Below are positions 1-5,577 of a stretch of 5,683 bases of DNA, piece after piece (the first letter of the stretch is position 1; the number at the start of each line of letters is the position of its first letter). A program made the position numbers and the translations under genes. This DNA comes from Bacteroidota bacterium (GTDB lineage: Bacteria > Bacteroidota > Bacteroidia > Flavobacteriales > Flavobacteriaceae). The notes under the pieces were generated by a model. That model did no database searches. It was not told the origin of the DNA and saw nothing but the letters and a program-made list of their open reading frames with translations. The stretch lies in NCBI GenBank assembly GCA_009936675.1, contig JAACDY010000204.1, positions 1 through 5,683 of the forward strand, read 5' to 3'.

Positions 1-229
1 CACCTGAACATTGATGCTTTTCCAGATCAATTACCTTAACCCCATTAACGCCCTGAACATTGTCGATCATCAGCGTAGATTCATGACCATTTGTGAACAT
101 TACTTCATGGGGGCCTTTTTTCATGGAGCAACAATTAGGGTTTCCTTGTCTTCCCACTAAAAATCCTAGAACGCCAAAGATGACGGCTATAAGCGTAAAT
201 GCAAACCAGTTTTTATTTAATGTTTCCAT
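1..229 (-). CDS. Small membrane-anchored protein, partial (C-terminus beyond window)
   Basis: An ATG at 229-227 opens 76 codons without a stop, running off the left edge. It begins METLNKNWF, followed by a hydrophobic segment at about residues 9-25 (FTLIAVIFGVLGFLVG), then a short basic stretch and an exposed region. That region carries adjacent cysteines (C34, C35), M37, H42, M45, H50, M55 and a later H72-Q-C74. The single N-terminal membrane segment without a signal-peptidase site suggests a membrane anchor with the Cys/His/Met-containing part outside the cytoplasm. I do not recognise the family. The residues could bind metal or form disulfides, but no named motif such as CxxC or GMTCxxC is present. 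A promoter and a CRP-type palindrome lie directly upstream, and no Shine-Dalgarno is evident. That it is a gene is fairly sure; its function is unknown. Confidence 0.72.
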   Translation of the reverse strand, partial: METLNKNWFAFTLIAVIFGVLGFLVGRQGNPNCCSMKKGPHEVMFTNGHESTLMIDNVQGVNGVKVIDLEKHQCSG

Positions 230-250
230 AACTAAATGTTTTTAGACACT

Positions 251-278
251 TAAAGTTATCTAAATTAGAGCATTGCAA
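251..278 (-). promoter_or_regulatory. Bacteroidota-type promoter for the partial membrane-protein gene
   Basis: Read on the minus strand, TTG at 278-276 is followed by a 17-nt spacer and TAACTTTA at 258-251. This is close to the known Bacteroidota pattern TTG-N17-20-TAnnTTTG, with the last base A instead of G. The predicted start would be near 245-247, leaving a leader of about 16-18 nt before the ATG at 229. A short CTAAA/TTTAG hairpin (232-245) lies in that leader. Confidence 0.45.
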
Positions 279-296
279 TTGTGAATGAAATCACAA
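279..296. promoter_or_regulatory. CRP/FNR-type operator palindrome TTGTGA-N6-TCACAA
   Basis: Positions 279-284 read TTGTGA and 291-296 read TCACAA, perfect inverted half-sites separated by six bases. This is the consensus form of CRP-type sites (TGTGA-N6-TCACA). Its centre (287.5) lies about 41 bp upstream of the start predicted from the adjacent promoter, the spacing of a class II activator site overlapping the upstream promoter element. The palindrome is directly visible; binding by a CRP/FNR-family protein in this organism is inferred. Confidence 0.5.
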
Positions 297-329
297 AAAA
301 TAAATTTTAACATTTATCACTGCAATAGC

Positions 330-376
330 CTAAAACCAGAATTTAAAAATATCAAATCTCTTCTTACTGGTTTTAG
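330..376. repeat. 10-bp perfect inverted repeat
   Basis: CTAAAACCAG at 330-339 and CTGGTTTTAG at 367-376 are exact reverse complements, separated by 27 A/T-rich bases. The right arm can alternatively pair with AAACCA at 383-388 (TGGTTT at 368-373), so two mutually exclusive hairpins are possible. Neither side has a long U-tract, so it does not look like an intrinsic terminator. On the minus strand, TATATTTG (394-387) matches the TAnnTTTG box and would start RNA just ahead of this hairpin, but no upstream TTG element accompanies it. The role is unknown. Confidence 0.4.
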
Positions 377-428
377 TTAATTAAACCAAATATATTGATA
401 CTTATGCGGAGGAAAATGAGATCAAAAA

Positions 429-572
429 ATGCTCTTCTTTGATCAGCCTCAAGGGGTAGGGAAATTTGAAAATATGAACCTCCAAGATAAAAGTCTCGAT
501 TATACTCAAACCACACTGGGACGCCTAGATGCCTTCGATCAAGACATAAAAGCTTTCTTTGGACTTGGCTGA
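429..572 (+). other. Short unassigned ORF (47 codons), possible gene remnant
   Basis: An ATG at 429 opens 47 codons ending in TGA at 570-572, ten bases before the convergent rhamnosidase stop. The peptide starts MLFFDQPQGVGKFEN and ends RLDAFDQDIKAFFGLG, a composition that looks protein-like. Just upstream another frame (385-459) reads TKYIDTYAEENEIKK up to the A6 run at 424-429. A one-base slip there would join both into a tail of about 62 codons. No ribosome binding site is well placed: GGAGG at 408-412 is too far upstream. I do not recognise the sequence. It may be a frameshifted 3' remnant of a lost gene, a small gene, or chance. The rest of 297-581 holds only the inverted repeat and nothing else I can support. 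Confidence 0.22.
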
Positions 573-581
573 AAAATGTAT

Positions 582-3050
582 CTATTCATTGCTGATGACA
601 TTAATCTTATAACTTCCCGATTGAATATTCAAAATTACATGATCGTCTGACTGGGAATCAAACGAAATATTTCCATCTACAGAAATAAATTTCCCTTTAT
701 TCCATATTTTTTTATGGTTCACAAAAATGGCAAAACGCTCACCAGAAGATATAGGGACGTAAACTTTTGAACTTGTATTCACAGGGACTAATACATTGAT
801 TTGAAGATCTGCATCACCTTCACCCTGGTTTATTTTTTTTAATTTAACGAAGATGTTACCTGCCTTGGAAGGTACGTTTGCTTCTGCCCATTCCAGATCA
901 AAAAGATTAGGTTTGATGGTAAACTGTTCCCAACCGGGCAATAAGGGCGCTATTCCCAAAACCTTTTCTGGTAAAAGAGCTGTGGGTCCAGCAGACCAAG
1001 CGTGAGATCTTGACATACCTTCAGGTGCATTCCACATTTCGTTCCAAGCTCCGCCAAAACCTTCTTCATTCATTTGAGCACCCCAATGGGTACGAATGTA
1101 ATCGAGTGCCCATTGTCCCTCCCCCTCCGAAAAAAGAGTATTGAGCAGCCAATAGGAGAAAGACTGTTCACAAGAACGCCCCTGACGTTTTATAAACGTT
1201 AGCACAGATGATTTGCTTTGTTTGGGTACAAGCCCATACTGCAGTGCATACACCTGTGTTTGTTGGGTTATCCGTGAACTTGCAAAGCCATCTTTAAAGG
1301 CGTTTTCATCCTCAGACCAAAGGTGTTTTTGAATTGAAGTCTTAATTTTTATTGCCTTTTGTTCCCATTGTTCTGCCTGAACTTTTTCCTTCATGACATT
1401 ACGAGCCATCCATGCGGCTGAATTCAAGGCAGCATAGTAAAGACAATTCACGGCTGTATTTTCTCCGTCCACATCCATTTTGTAAGTATCGGGATGATCT
1501 AAAACCACCCAACCCGGGACATTAGCAATCAATCCACGTTCTGCTGACAAATAACCCTCGAAATACTTTAACAAAGCTTTCAAGTTGGGGTAAACCTGTC
1601 TCAACAATACTGGATCTTTATAATATTCATAATACTCGTGAAGCATCAAAATCCATTCAAGCTGATAGTCGGGAATATAAGTAGAGGTGGTGGGACCTAA
1701 GTGATATCCTGTTGGGTAACGAGATCGAATGGCACCTTTTTTTGAATGTCGCTGAGAGAACGATCCACTCAAAATATTATAGTCGTGAAGCAACTTGATG
1801 TTGGGGTCAAACGGATAGGCTGCATAGCGAATCATATATCGGCTATCCCCAGCGATGTATTGGGTTTGTTCACGCCATGGGGTATCCATCCAAGTGTCAT
1901 GTGCACAAATTTGCATAGTCCATCTTCCAAGCTCCCAAATTTGATTCAACCTTTTGTCCGAGCAACTAAAACGACCTCCACGACGAACAGGAAATGACCG
2001 GAATAATGCTGAAACATCCTCTATGAACACTTCAACATCCTCTTTTATTGCATAGTACCTAAAACCGCGCCATGTTATGGGTTGCCAACTCTGATTCCCT
2101 TTTTTACTGATGTAGATGTCTGTGTAATCTACATTATCTTTCATCATGGGAATACTGTCATTATCCAACCGCTCTCCTGTTCCCAAAATCAATTCAATTC
2201 CGGCGCTGTTTGCTGTTAACCTAAAGCGCGGAAAAGCCGTAATTACTCTTCCGAAATCATAAACATTATAGCCATTTGTATTCCAACTTCTGACTGGTTT
2301 AATCTCTTCATAAAACAAACGTTCTCTTTTGATAACAACCATTTGATTCCAGGGATCTATGGGAGGAACACCCAATTCCTTTGCTTGCTCCCATTTTGAG
2401 TCATCAAACAAGCTTTGTTCCCATCCCTCGTTCGCCAACTGAGCATTGTAACGTTCCTGCATGCCAATGGTACGATCGTGTTGACGGAACTTTGTTTGGT
2501 TATCCCAAGCAATCGCTCGAGCTACTTTCCAACTTCGATCACTATTCACCTTTTGAATGCGATCATCTTTGTCAATGATTTGTGCCTGAAAAAAAAATCC
2601 AGCTTGGGCTTCCATTCGATGATGCAATCCAACACCCGCATTGTAAACCAACGCGGCAATGGTGTTGGTTCCCTTTCTTAAATAAGGAATTAGATCGATC
2701 TCCTCATAAGTTTGATATTCTGGATCTGGGTTAGTAGGCACACGATCTACATGTTTACCATTGATATACAATTCGGCGAATGAAAAAGCCGATACAAAAG
2801 CACGAGCTTCTTTTAGGGTAGTGGATAAATTAAATTTTTTGCGAATATGCAAGAAGTAGTTTTTAGGATTTTGCGCTCCCCAATCCCAAATCCAGTTTGC
2901 TTCTGGCTCAATTTCATCAAGTTGGTGGGAAGGAGCCAAAATATAACCTCCTTCGTTACTCTCAAAAACGTTACGTTCTTTCTTATTTGCCTGAGAAAGA
3001 ACGGGTTGCGCAAAACATAAAACCAATAAAACACTAGTCAAGATTTTCAT
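582..3050 (-). CDS. Secreted alpha-L-rhamnosidase-like glycoside hydrolase (GH78 architecture)
   Basis: The 822-residue protein is a full-length GH78-type enzyme, predicted to hydrolyse terminal alpha-L-rhamnosyl residues from glycans or glycosides. A signal peptide spans residues 1-21 (MKILTSVLLVLCFAQ..., likely cleavage after SQA). The LVLC inside it is not a good lipobox, so periplasmic or secreted location is expected. Domains in order: N-terminal beta-sandwich, about 55-240 (AELYINGKHV, LRKGTNTIAALVYNAG); a second beta domain, about 250-350 (YDFGRV, TWRGFRYY); an (alpha/alpha)6 barrel, about 358-690; and a C-terminal beta domain, about 700-815. The barrel carries D389-T-P-W-R-E394-Q-T-Q-Y-I-A-G-D402, matching the family acid-residue motif. 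Near its end lies E671-M-W with S-R-S-H683-A-W-S-A-G-P, the usual place of the general base. The well-studied RDER form is replaced by REQ here. The gene stands alone and is divergent from the YHYH gene. Substrate is unknown. The start is supported by the signal peptide. Confidence 0.9.
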   Translation of the reverse strand: MKILTSVLLVLCFAQPVLSQANKKERNVFESNEGGYILAPSHQLDEIEPEANWIWDWGAQNPKNYFLHIRKKFNLSTTLKEARAFVSAFSFAELYINGKHVDRVPTNPDPEYQTYEEIDLIPYLRKGTNTIAALVYNAGVGLHHRMEAQAGFFFQAQIIDKDDRIQKVNSDRSWKVARAIAWDNQTKFRQHDRTIGMQERYNAQLANEGWEQSLFDDSKWEQAKELGVPPIDPWNQMVVIKRERLFYEEIKPVRSWNTNGYNVYDFGRVITAFPRFRLTANSAGIELILGTGERLDNDSIPMMKDNVDYTDIYISKKGNQSWQPITWRGFRYYAIKEDVEVFIEDVSALFRSFPVRRGGRFSCSDKRLNQIWELGRWTMQICAHDTWMDTPWREQTQYIAGDSRYMIRYAAYPFDPNIKLLHDYNILSGSFSQRHSKKGAIRSRYPTGYHLGPTTSTYIPDYQLEWILMLHEYYEYYKDPVLLRQVYPNLKALLKYFEGYLSAERGLIANVPGWVVLDHPDTYKMDVDGENTAVNCLYYAALNSAAWMARNVMKEKVQAEQWEQKAIKIKTSIQKHLWSEDENAFKDGFASSRITQQTQVYALQYGLVPKQSKSSVLTFIKRQGRSCEQSFSYWLLNTLFSEGEGQWALDYIRTHWGAQMNEEGFGGAWNEMWNAPEGMSRSHAWSAGPTALLPEKVLGIAPLLPGWEQFTIKPNLFDLEWAEANVPSKAGNIFVKLKKINQGEGDADLQINVLVPVNTSSKVYVPISSGERFAIFVNHKKIWNKGKFISVDGNISFDSQSDDHVILNIQSGSYKINVISNE

Positions 3051-3061
3051 TTTTAAAATCT
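3041..3061 (-). promoter_or_regulatory. Weak hairpin with the rhamnosidase start codon in its loop
   Basis: In the mRNA sense AGATTTT (3061-3055) and AAAATCT (3047-3041) are perfect 7-bp complements, and the 7-nt loop ends with the ATG at 3050-3048. The stem is almost entirely A/U and therefore weak. It could modestly mask translation initiation, or simply reflect A/T-rich sequence. The structure is visible; an effect is speculative. Confidence 0.2.
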
Positions 3062-3274
3062 CTTTATCCTTAAACTTTTCAAGATTTAACTTCTGAAAGG
3101 TAAAACTCCTATACGTTTATAAATATAATGTAACAGTACTGGATTTTTAATGAATTAGTATAAATTTTAACCTGTATTGAATAAAAATTATTAGTTCATT
3201 AATCTTATTTATTGGTTGCTAATTGTTTATGTTTGTACCTACTAACAACACCTTCTTTACTTACACTATATCAA
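3051..3274. other. Divergent intergenic region between rhamnosidase and YHYH gene
   Basis: These 224 A/T-rich bases separate two genes transcribed away from each other and must hold both promoters. On the minus strand the best candidate is TATATTTA (3127-3120), an imperfect TAnnTTTG box without a clear TTG element, about 70 nt before the rhamnosidase ATG. An 8-bp palindrome CAGTACTG at 3134-3141 sits just upstream of it and could be an operator half, but no second copy is seen. The plus-strand promoter is listed separately. No ORF in this stretch looks real. Confidence 0.5.
3228..3235 (+). promoter_or_regulatory. Perfect TAnnTTTG (-7) box upstream of the YHYH gene
   Basis: TATGTTTG at 3228-3235 matches the Bacteroidota -7 consensus exactly. 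The expected transcription start is near 3241, giving a leader of about 34 nt to the ATG at 3275. No TTG lies at the ideal 17-20 nt upstream; a TTA at 3205-3207 is the nearest substitute. The box also argues against translation starting upstream of 3275. Confidence 0.5.
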
Positions 3275-3442
3275 ATGCGCAAATTTTATTTACTCCTATT
3301 CCTTTTTTCAAACTTTTCGTTTTCACATACAGGACATCACGCAGGTGGTAATGGCAAAATATGGCACTTTCAGGACGCTGAATCTACCCTATCAGGGGAT
3401 TTTATTTCTTCCGAAAATGGAATGGTAACGTTGCGTCTATAG
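3275..3442 (+). pseudogene. N-terminal fragment of SHD1/YHYH protein, ended by in-frame TAG
   Basis: ATG 3275 begins a signal peptide (MRKFYLLLFLFSNFSFS), followed by a His-rich mature start, H18-T-G-H-H22. Next comes the first half of an SLA1-homology-1 (SHD1)-like domain: W30, the stretch STLSGDFISSENG, then MVTLRL. TAG at 3440-3442 stops it after 55 residues. The very next codons in the same frame, GDLSIQEFPLEAFAIEDQ, supply the missing second half of that domain (the usual ...G..i.i.l..l..eDq pattern). So this and the following CDS appear to be one gene of 717 codons split by a single nonsense codon. TAG could derive by one change from CAG, AAG, GAG, TAT or others. An upstream TTG at 3212 in the same frame was not used, because the signal peptide begins at 3275 and the promoter box lies between. 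A sequencing error is the main alternative. Confidence 0.7.
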
Positions 3443-3496
3443 GGTGATCTTTCGATCCAAGAATTTCCCTTAGAGGCCTTTGCTATTGAAGATCAA

Positions 3497-5428
3497 TTGG
3501 TCATCATGGAAAGGATAGCATTGGCAGAAAAGTTCAATAATTCCAGTAAAAGAGTGATCCATTTAAAAAGCAGTCAAAATCGAAAAATAAGCAGATTTAG
3601 AGCTTGGACAATTTTAATATTATTCTCTATATTAATTATTTCATTTTTAGCTTTTTCGTTGTTTTCAAAACACAAAAAACCCTCATTGCTAACCTCAGTT
3701 TGCTCTTTTATATTCTTGGTGATTGTCGCATGTGCCAAAGAAGATGATTCTGCTCCTCCAGCTTCAAATACCTCTAATACCGAAACAACCCCACCCGACA
3801 ATAATGATTCGAATTCGGATAACTCTGATTCAAATTCGGATGATTCCAACTCAAATACAGACGATTCTAATTCAAATACGGACGACAACGATTCAGGCAC
3901 ATCATCAGAAACTACTTCAGAAACCAACGACACTTCTTCTGTTCTTGCGACCATAGTAAGTCATTTTGAAAAGTTTTCTGGCGTGACCATTAGCAGTGAT
4001 GATGAGTATTTTTACATCAATTCCTACAGCTGGCCAGAACACGGAATGGGCAAAGGGATTACTGCTTGGCAAGAACAAGTTCCAATTCCTCAAAACTACA
4101 CTGGGGATAACAGTTGGACAATCCCCTTACAACCAGAAATGGCTGAAACAGCATTGAATACGACAGATCACTTCCTCAAGGGAGCACTCGCAGTGGCTGT
4201 AAATGGGGTGCCTATTTTTAATGTACTCAACAACAGGGGTGAAAATGCTTTTTTGATAGGAGAACTTGATGACTGGGGAGGACATTTTGGAAGGGGAGAT
4301 GATTACCACTATCACTTGGTCCCCACCCACCTTGAAGAGATGGTAGGTTCGGAAAGTCCACTGGCCTATGCATTGGATGGCTATCCTGTTTATGGATTTA
4401 CCGAAGAAAGCCTGGACGAGGCCTTTGGTCGAACAGACAGTAACGGTAACTATCGTTACCATGCCTCGGCCGATGCACCTTACTTTATGCCCTATGTAAA
4501 GGGAGTGGTAATCATAGATCCTGCCAGTACAGCTCCAGAAGATCAGATATTTCCTCAACCCATACAAAACCCTGTTCGACCCTCAGATGACTTTAAACCC
4601 GTGAACGGTGCCTCTGTAAATGGGATCACTCAAACAGGAACCAACGCTTTTTCTTTTGAATATGAAGTAGCAGAAGTAAAATATTACATCAATTACAACT
4701 GGGATGAGAATTGCAACTTTAGCTTTACCCATGTGGATGAAAACGGAGGTTCGACCAATCTTCCAACCAATGGAAGTATAGCTGCTGGTTCTTCAGAAAA
4801 TGTTGAATCATTCAGCAATGTAAAATTCTGCACCGATGTTTCTCTCGGAAACACCTCTTCTTCGGATGATAGTGTTACCGATACGGGCACAGATGATTCT
4901 TCTGACTCAACTGCTGGCTTTTCAGCTACCTCGACCCAAACGTCATTTAGTCTGTCGAGTGTTGCAATTGATGCCAGCGGTTCCCTTTTGGATGCCTACA
5001 AGTGTGAGCAAAAAGTCAATGGAATCGAAAAATCAATTCCCATTCAATGGTCTAATGTCCCAGAGGGAACAGGATCACTGGCCATTTCCATTCATGGTTT
5101 TCCAAAACCCGAAGAAATAAATTCCTATCTCACCCTCTGGAATATTGATCCTTCTGTAACCGAAATCCCCTATGGGGAAGCCAACAATGGCGCATGGTAT
5201 ATGGGGCCCAATAAAGACGGGGCTAATATTACTTATTCCTCCCCATGTAATCCCAGTGGAGCAACATCTACCTATTATATGACCATTTTTGCTTTGTCTG
5301 AAACACCATCCAGCCTGCCTTCAGCAGATGATCTTTCCGTCAATTATTCTACTTTACTGGCCTCTTTTAGTGAAGTTACTATCATTGACAGCGTGGTATT
5401 GGAGTATGTAGCAACACCTTCGGAATAG
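3497..5428 (+). CDS. YHYH-domain protein with lipobox and C-terminal PEBP-like domain (downstream part of interrupted gene)
   Basis: Numbering from TTG 3497 (643 aa); ATG 3506 is another possible start. Residues 1-14 finish the SHD1-like domain begun before the TAG at 3440. A membrane segment (about 37-56) is followed by the basic loop SKHKK and a second hydrophobic segment (64-78) ending VIVA-C79. That is a lipobox, and the following AKEDD resembles the acidic surface-export signal of Bacteroidota lipoproteins. TTG 3659 could start a conventional lipoprotein from here. An Asp/Ser/Asn/Thr linker (about 84-148) leads to the YHYH domain (about 150-345), with GGHF, Y270-H-Y-H273, DGYPVYGF and YRYHASADAPY. 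A small beta region (365-450; C406, C445) and a second acidic linker follow. The PEBP-like domain (about 480-640) has LSSVAIDASG, IQWSNVPEGTGSLAI, LTLWNIDP and SSPCNPSG. YHYH function is unknown. The likely site is the cell envelope, possibly the cell surface. It ends 57 nt before a strong terminator. Confidence 0.8.
   Translation: MVIMERIALAEKFNNSSKRVIHLKSSQNRKISRFRAWTILILFSILIISFLAFSLFSKHKKPSLLTSVCSFIFLVIVACAKEDDSAPPASNTSNTETTPPDNNDSNSDNSDSNSDDSNSNTDDSNSNTDDNDSGTSSETTSETNDTSSVLATIVSHFEKFSGVTISSDDEYFYINSYSWPEHGMGKGITAWQEQVPIPQNYTGDNSWTIPLQPEMAETALNTTDHFLKGALAVAVNGVPIFNVLNNRGENAFLIGELDDWGGHFGRGDDYHYHLVPTHLEEMVGSESPLAYALDGYPVYGFTEESLDEAFGRTDSNGNYRYHASADAPYFMPYVKGVVIIDPASTAPEDQIFPQPIQNPVRPSDDFKPVNGASVNGITQTGTNAFSFEYEVAEVKYYINYNWDENCNFSFTHVDENGGSTNLPTNGSIAAGSSENVESFSNVKFCTDVSLGNTSSSDDSVTDTGTDDSSDSTAGFSATSTQTSFSLSSVAIDASGSLLDAYKCEQKVNGIEKSIPIQWSNVPEGTGSLAISIHGFPKPEEINSYLTLWNIDPSVTEIPYGEANNGAWYMGPNKDGANITYSSPCNPSGATSTYYMTIFALSETPSSLPSADDLSVNYSTLLASFSEVTIIDSVVLEYVATPSE
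3803..3892 (+). repeat. Asp/Ser/Asn codon repeats in the linker (approx. 21-nt units)
   Basis: The linker contains degenerate tandem units. GAT-TC-AAY-TCA-AAT-ACR-GAC (DSNSNTD) occurs twice in a row at 3842-3862 and 3863-3883, preceded by related DSNSD/NSD units at 3806-3841. Silent differences between copies show the repeat is not freshly duplicated. It encodes a flexible acidic spacer between the membrane anchor and the YHYH domain. Such repeats can change in length by slippage. Confidence 0.7.
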
Positions 5429-5478
5429 AACTTTAGCGTTCCTATTGTAAGGATCATATTAATGACTTTTCATTAAAT

Positions 5479-5513
5479 AAAAAAAGGGCTTAAAATCATT
5501 TAAGCCCTTTTTT
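5479..5513 (+). terminator. Rho-independent terminator after the YHYH gene (bidirectional)
   Basis: GGGCTTAAA (5486-5494) pairs perfectly with TTTAAGCCC (5499-5507) around the loop ATCA, followed by T6 (5508-5513) and preceded by A7 (5479-5485). It begins about 50 nt after the YHYH stop codon. The A-tract makes it usable from the opposite strand as well. A weaker 7-bp A/T hairpin (TTAATGA/TCATTAA, 5459-5476) lies just ahead of it. Confidence 0.92.
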
Positions 5514-5523
5514 GTGTATCCGT

Positions 5524-5534
5524 ACCCAGGGAGG
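5524..5534 (-). repeat. Partial copy of the neighbouring tRNA 3' end
   Basis: ACCCAGGGAGG at 5524-5534 is identical to 5632-5642, which is the end of the T-stem and most of the 3' acceptor strand of the tRNA. The outer flanks also agree (CGT-ACCCAGG here, CGTGACCCAGG at the tRNA). The similarity fades inside the T-loop. Copies are 108 bp apart. It could be a decayed tRNA copy or an old attachment-site half; 11 bp is too short to decide. Confidence 0.4.
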
Positions 5535-5548
5535 GTTAAATTTCCTCA

Positions 5549-5563
5549 CAAAGCTCCGCTTTG
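5549..5563. repeat. Small perfect hairpin CAAAGC-TCC-GCTTTG
   Basis: Six perfect base pairs enclose a three-base loop (5549-5554 and 5558-5563). There is no adjacent T-tract on either strand, so it is not a terminator by itself. It lies between the partial tRNA copy and the second terminator and may belong to the same tRNA-associated spacer. Confidence 0.4.
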
Positions 5564-5577
5564 AAAATCACACAAAC

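Noticed and set aside
1..60. Heavy-metal-associated (HMA) domain in the partial gene
   Set aside because: The stretch NVQGVNGVKVIDLEK faintly recalls the HMA helix-strand pattern, but the CxxC loop that defines the domain is absent.
1746..2681. Several plus-strand reading frames of 65-88 aa inside the rhamnosidase gene
   Set aside because: They are antisense to a convincing full-length enzyme, have no family-like motifs, and lack promoters or ribosome sites.
3014..3025. LVLC in the rhamnosidase signal peptide as a lipobox
   Set aside because: Leu directly before the Cys does not fit the Gly/Ala/Ser requirement, and a normal SQA signal-peptidase site follows.
582..3050. Polysaccharide utilisation locus
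   Set aside because: Only one carbohydrate enzyme is visible and no SusC/SusD pair, sulfatase, transporter or sensor is in the window.
3212..3274. Upstream extension of the SHD1 fragment from a TTG at 3212
   Set aside because: It would place a promoter-like TAnnTTTG box inside the gene and put 21 extra residues before an ordinary signal peptide that begins at ATG 3275.
3440..3442. TAG read as a recoded amino acid
   Set aside because: TAG ends both large genes of the window normally, no recoding structure is apparent, and no TAG-decoding tRNA is known for this group. Mutation or sequencing error is simpler.
3574..3954. Minus-strand 126-aa Glu/Ser-rich reading frame
   Set aside because: It is the antisense of the Asp/Ser/Asn repeat linker; low-complexity codons keep the opposite strand open.
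4127..4567. Minus-strand 146-aa reading frame opposite the YHYH domain
   Set aside because: It is antisense to strongly conserved YHYH-domain codons, with no recognisable domain or start signals.
5459..5476. TTAATGA-CTTT-TCATTAA hairpin as a terminator
   Set aside because: The stem is nearly all A/T and has no T-tract; the adjacent G/C-based hairpin is the clear terminator.
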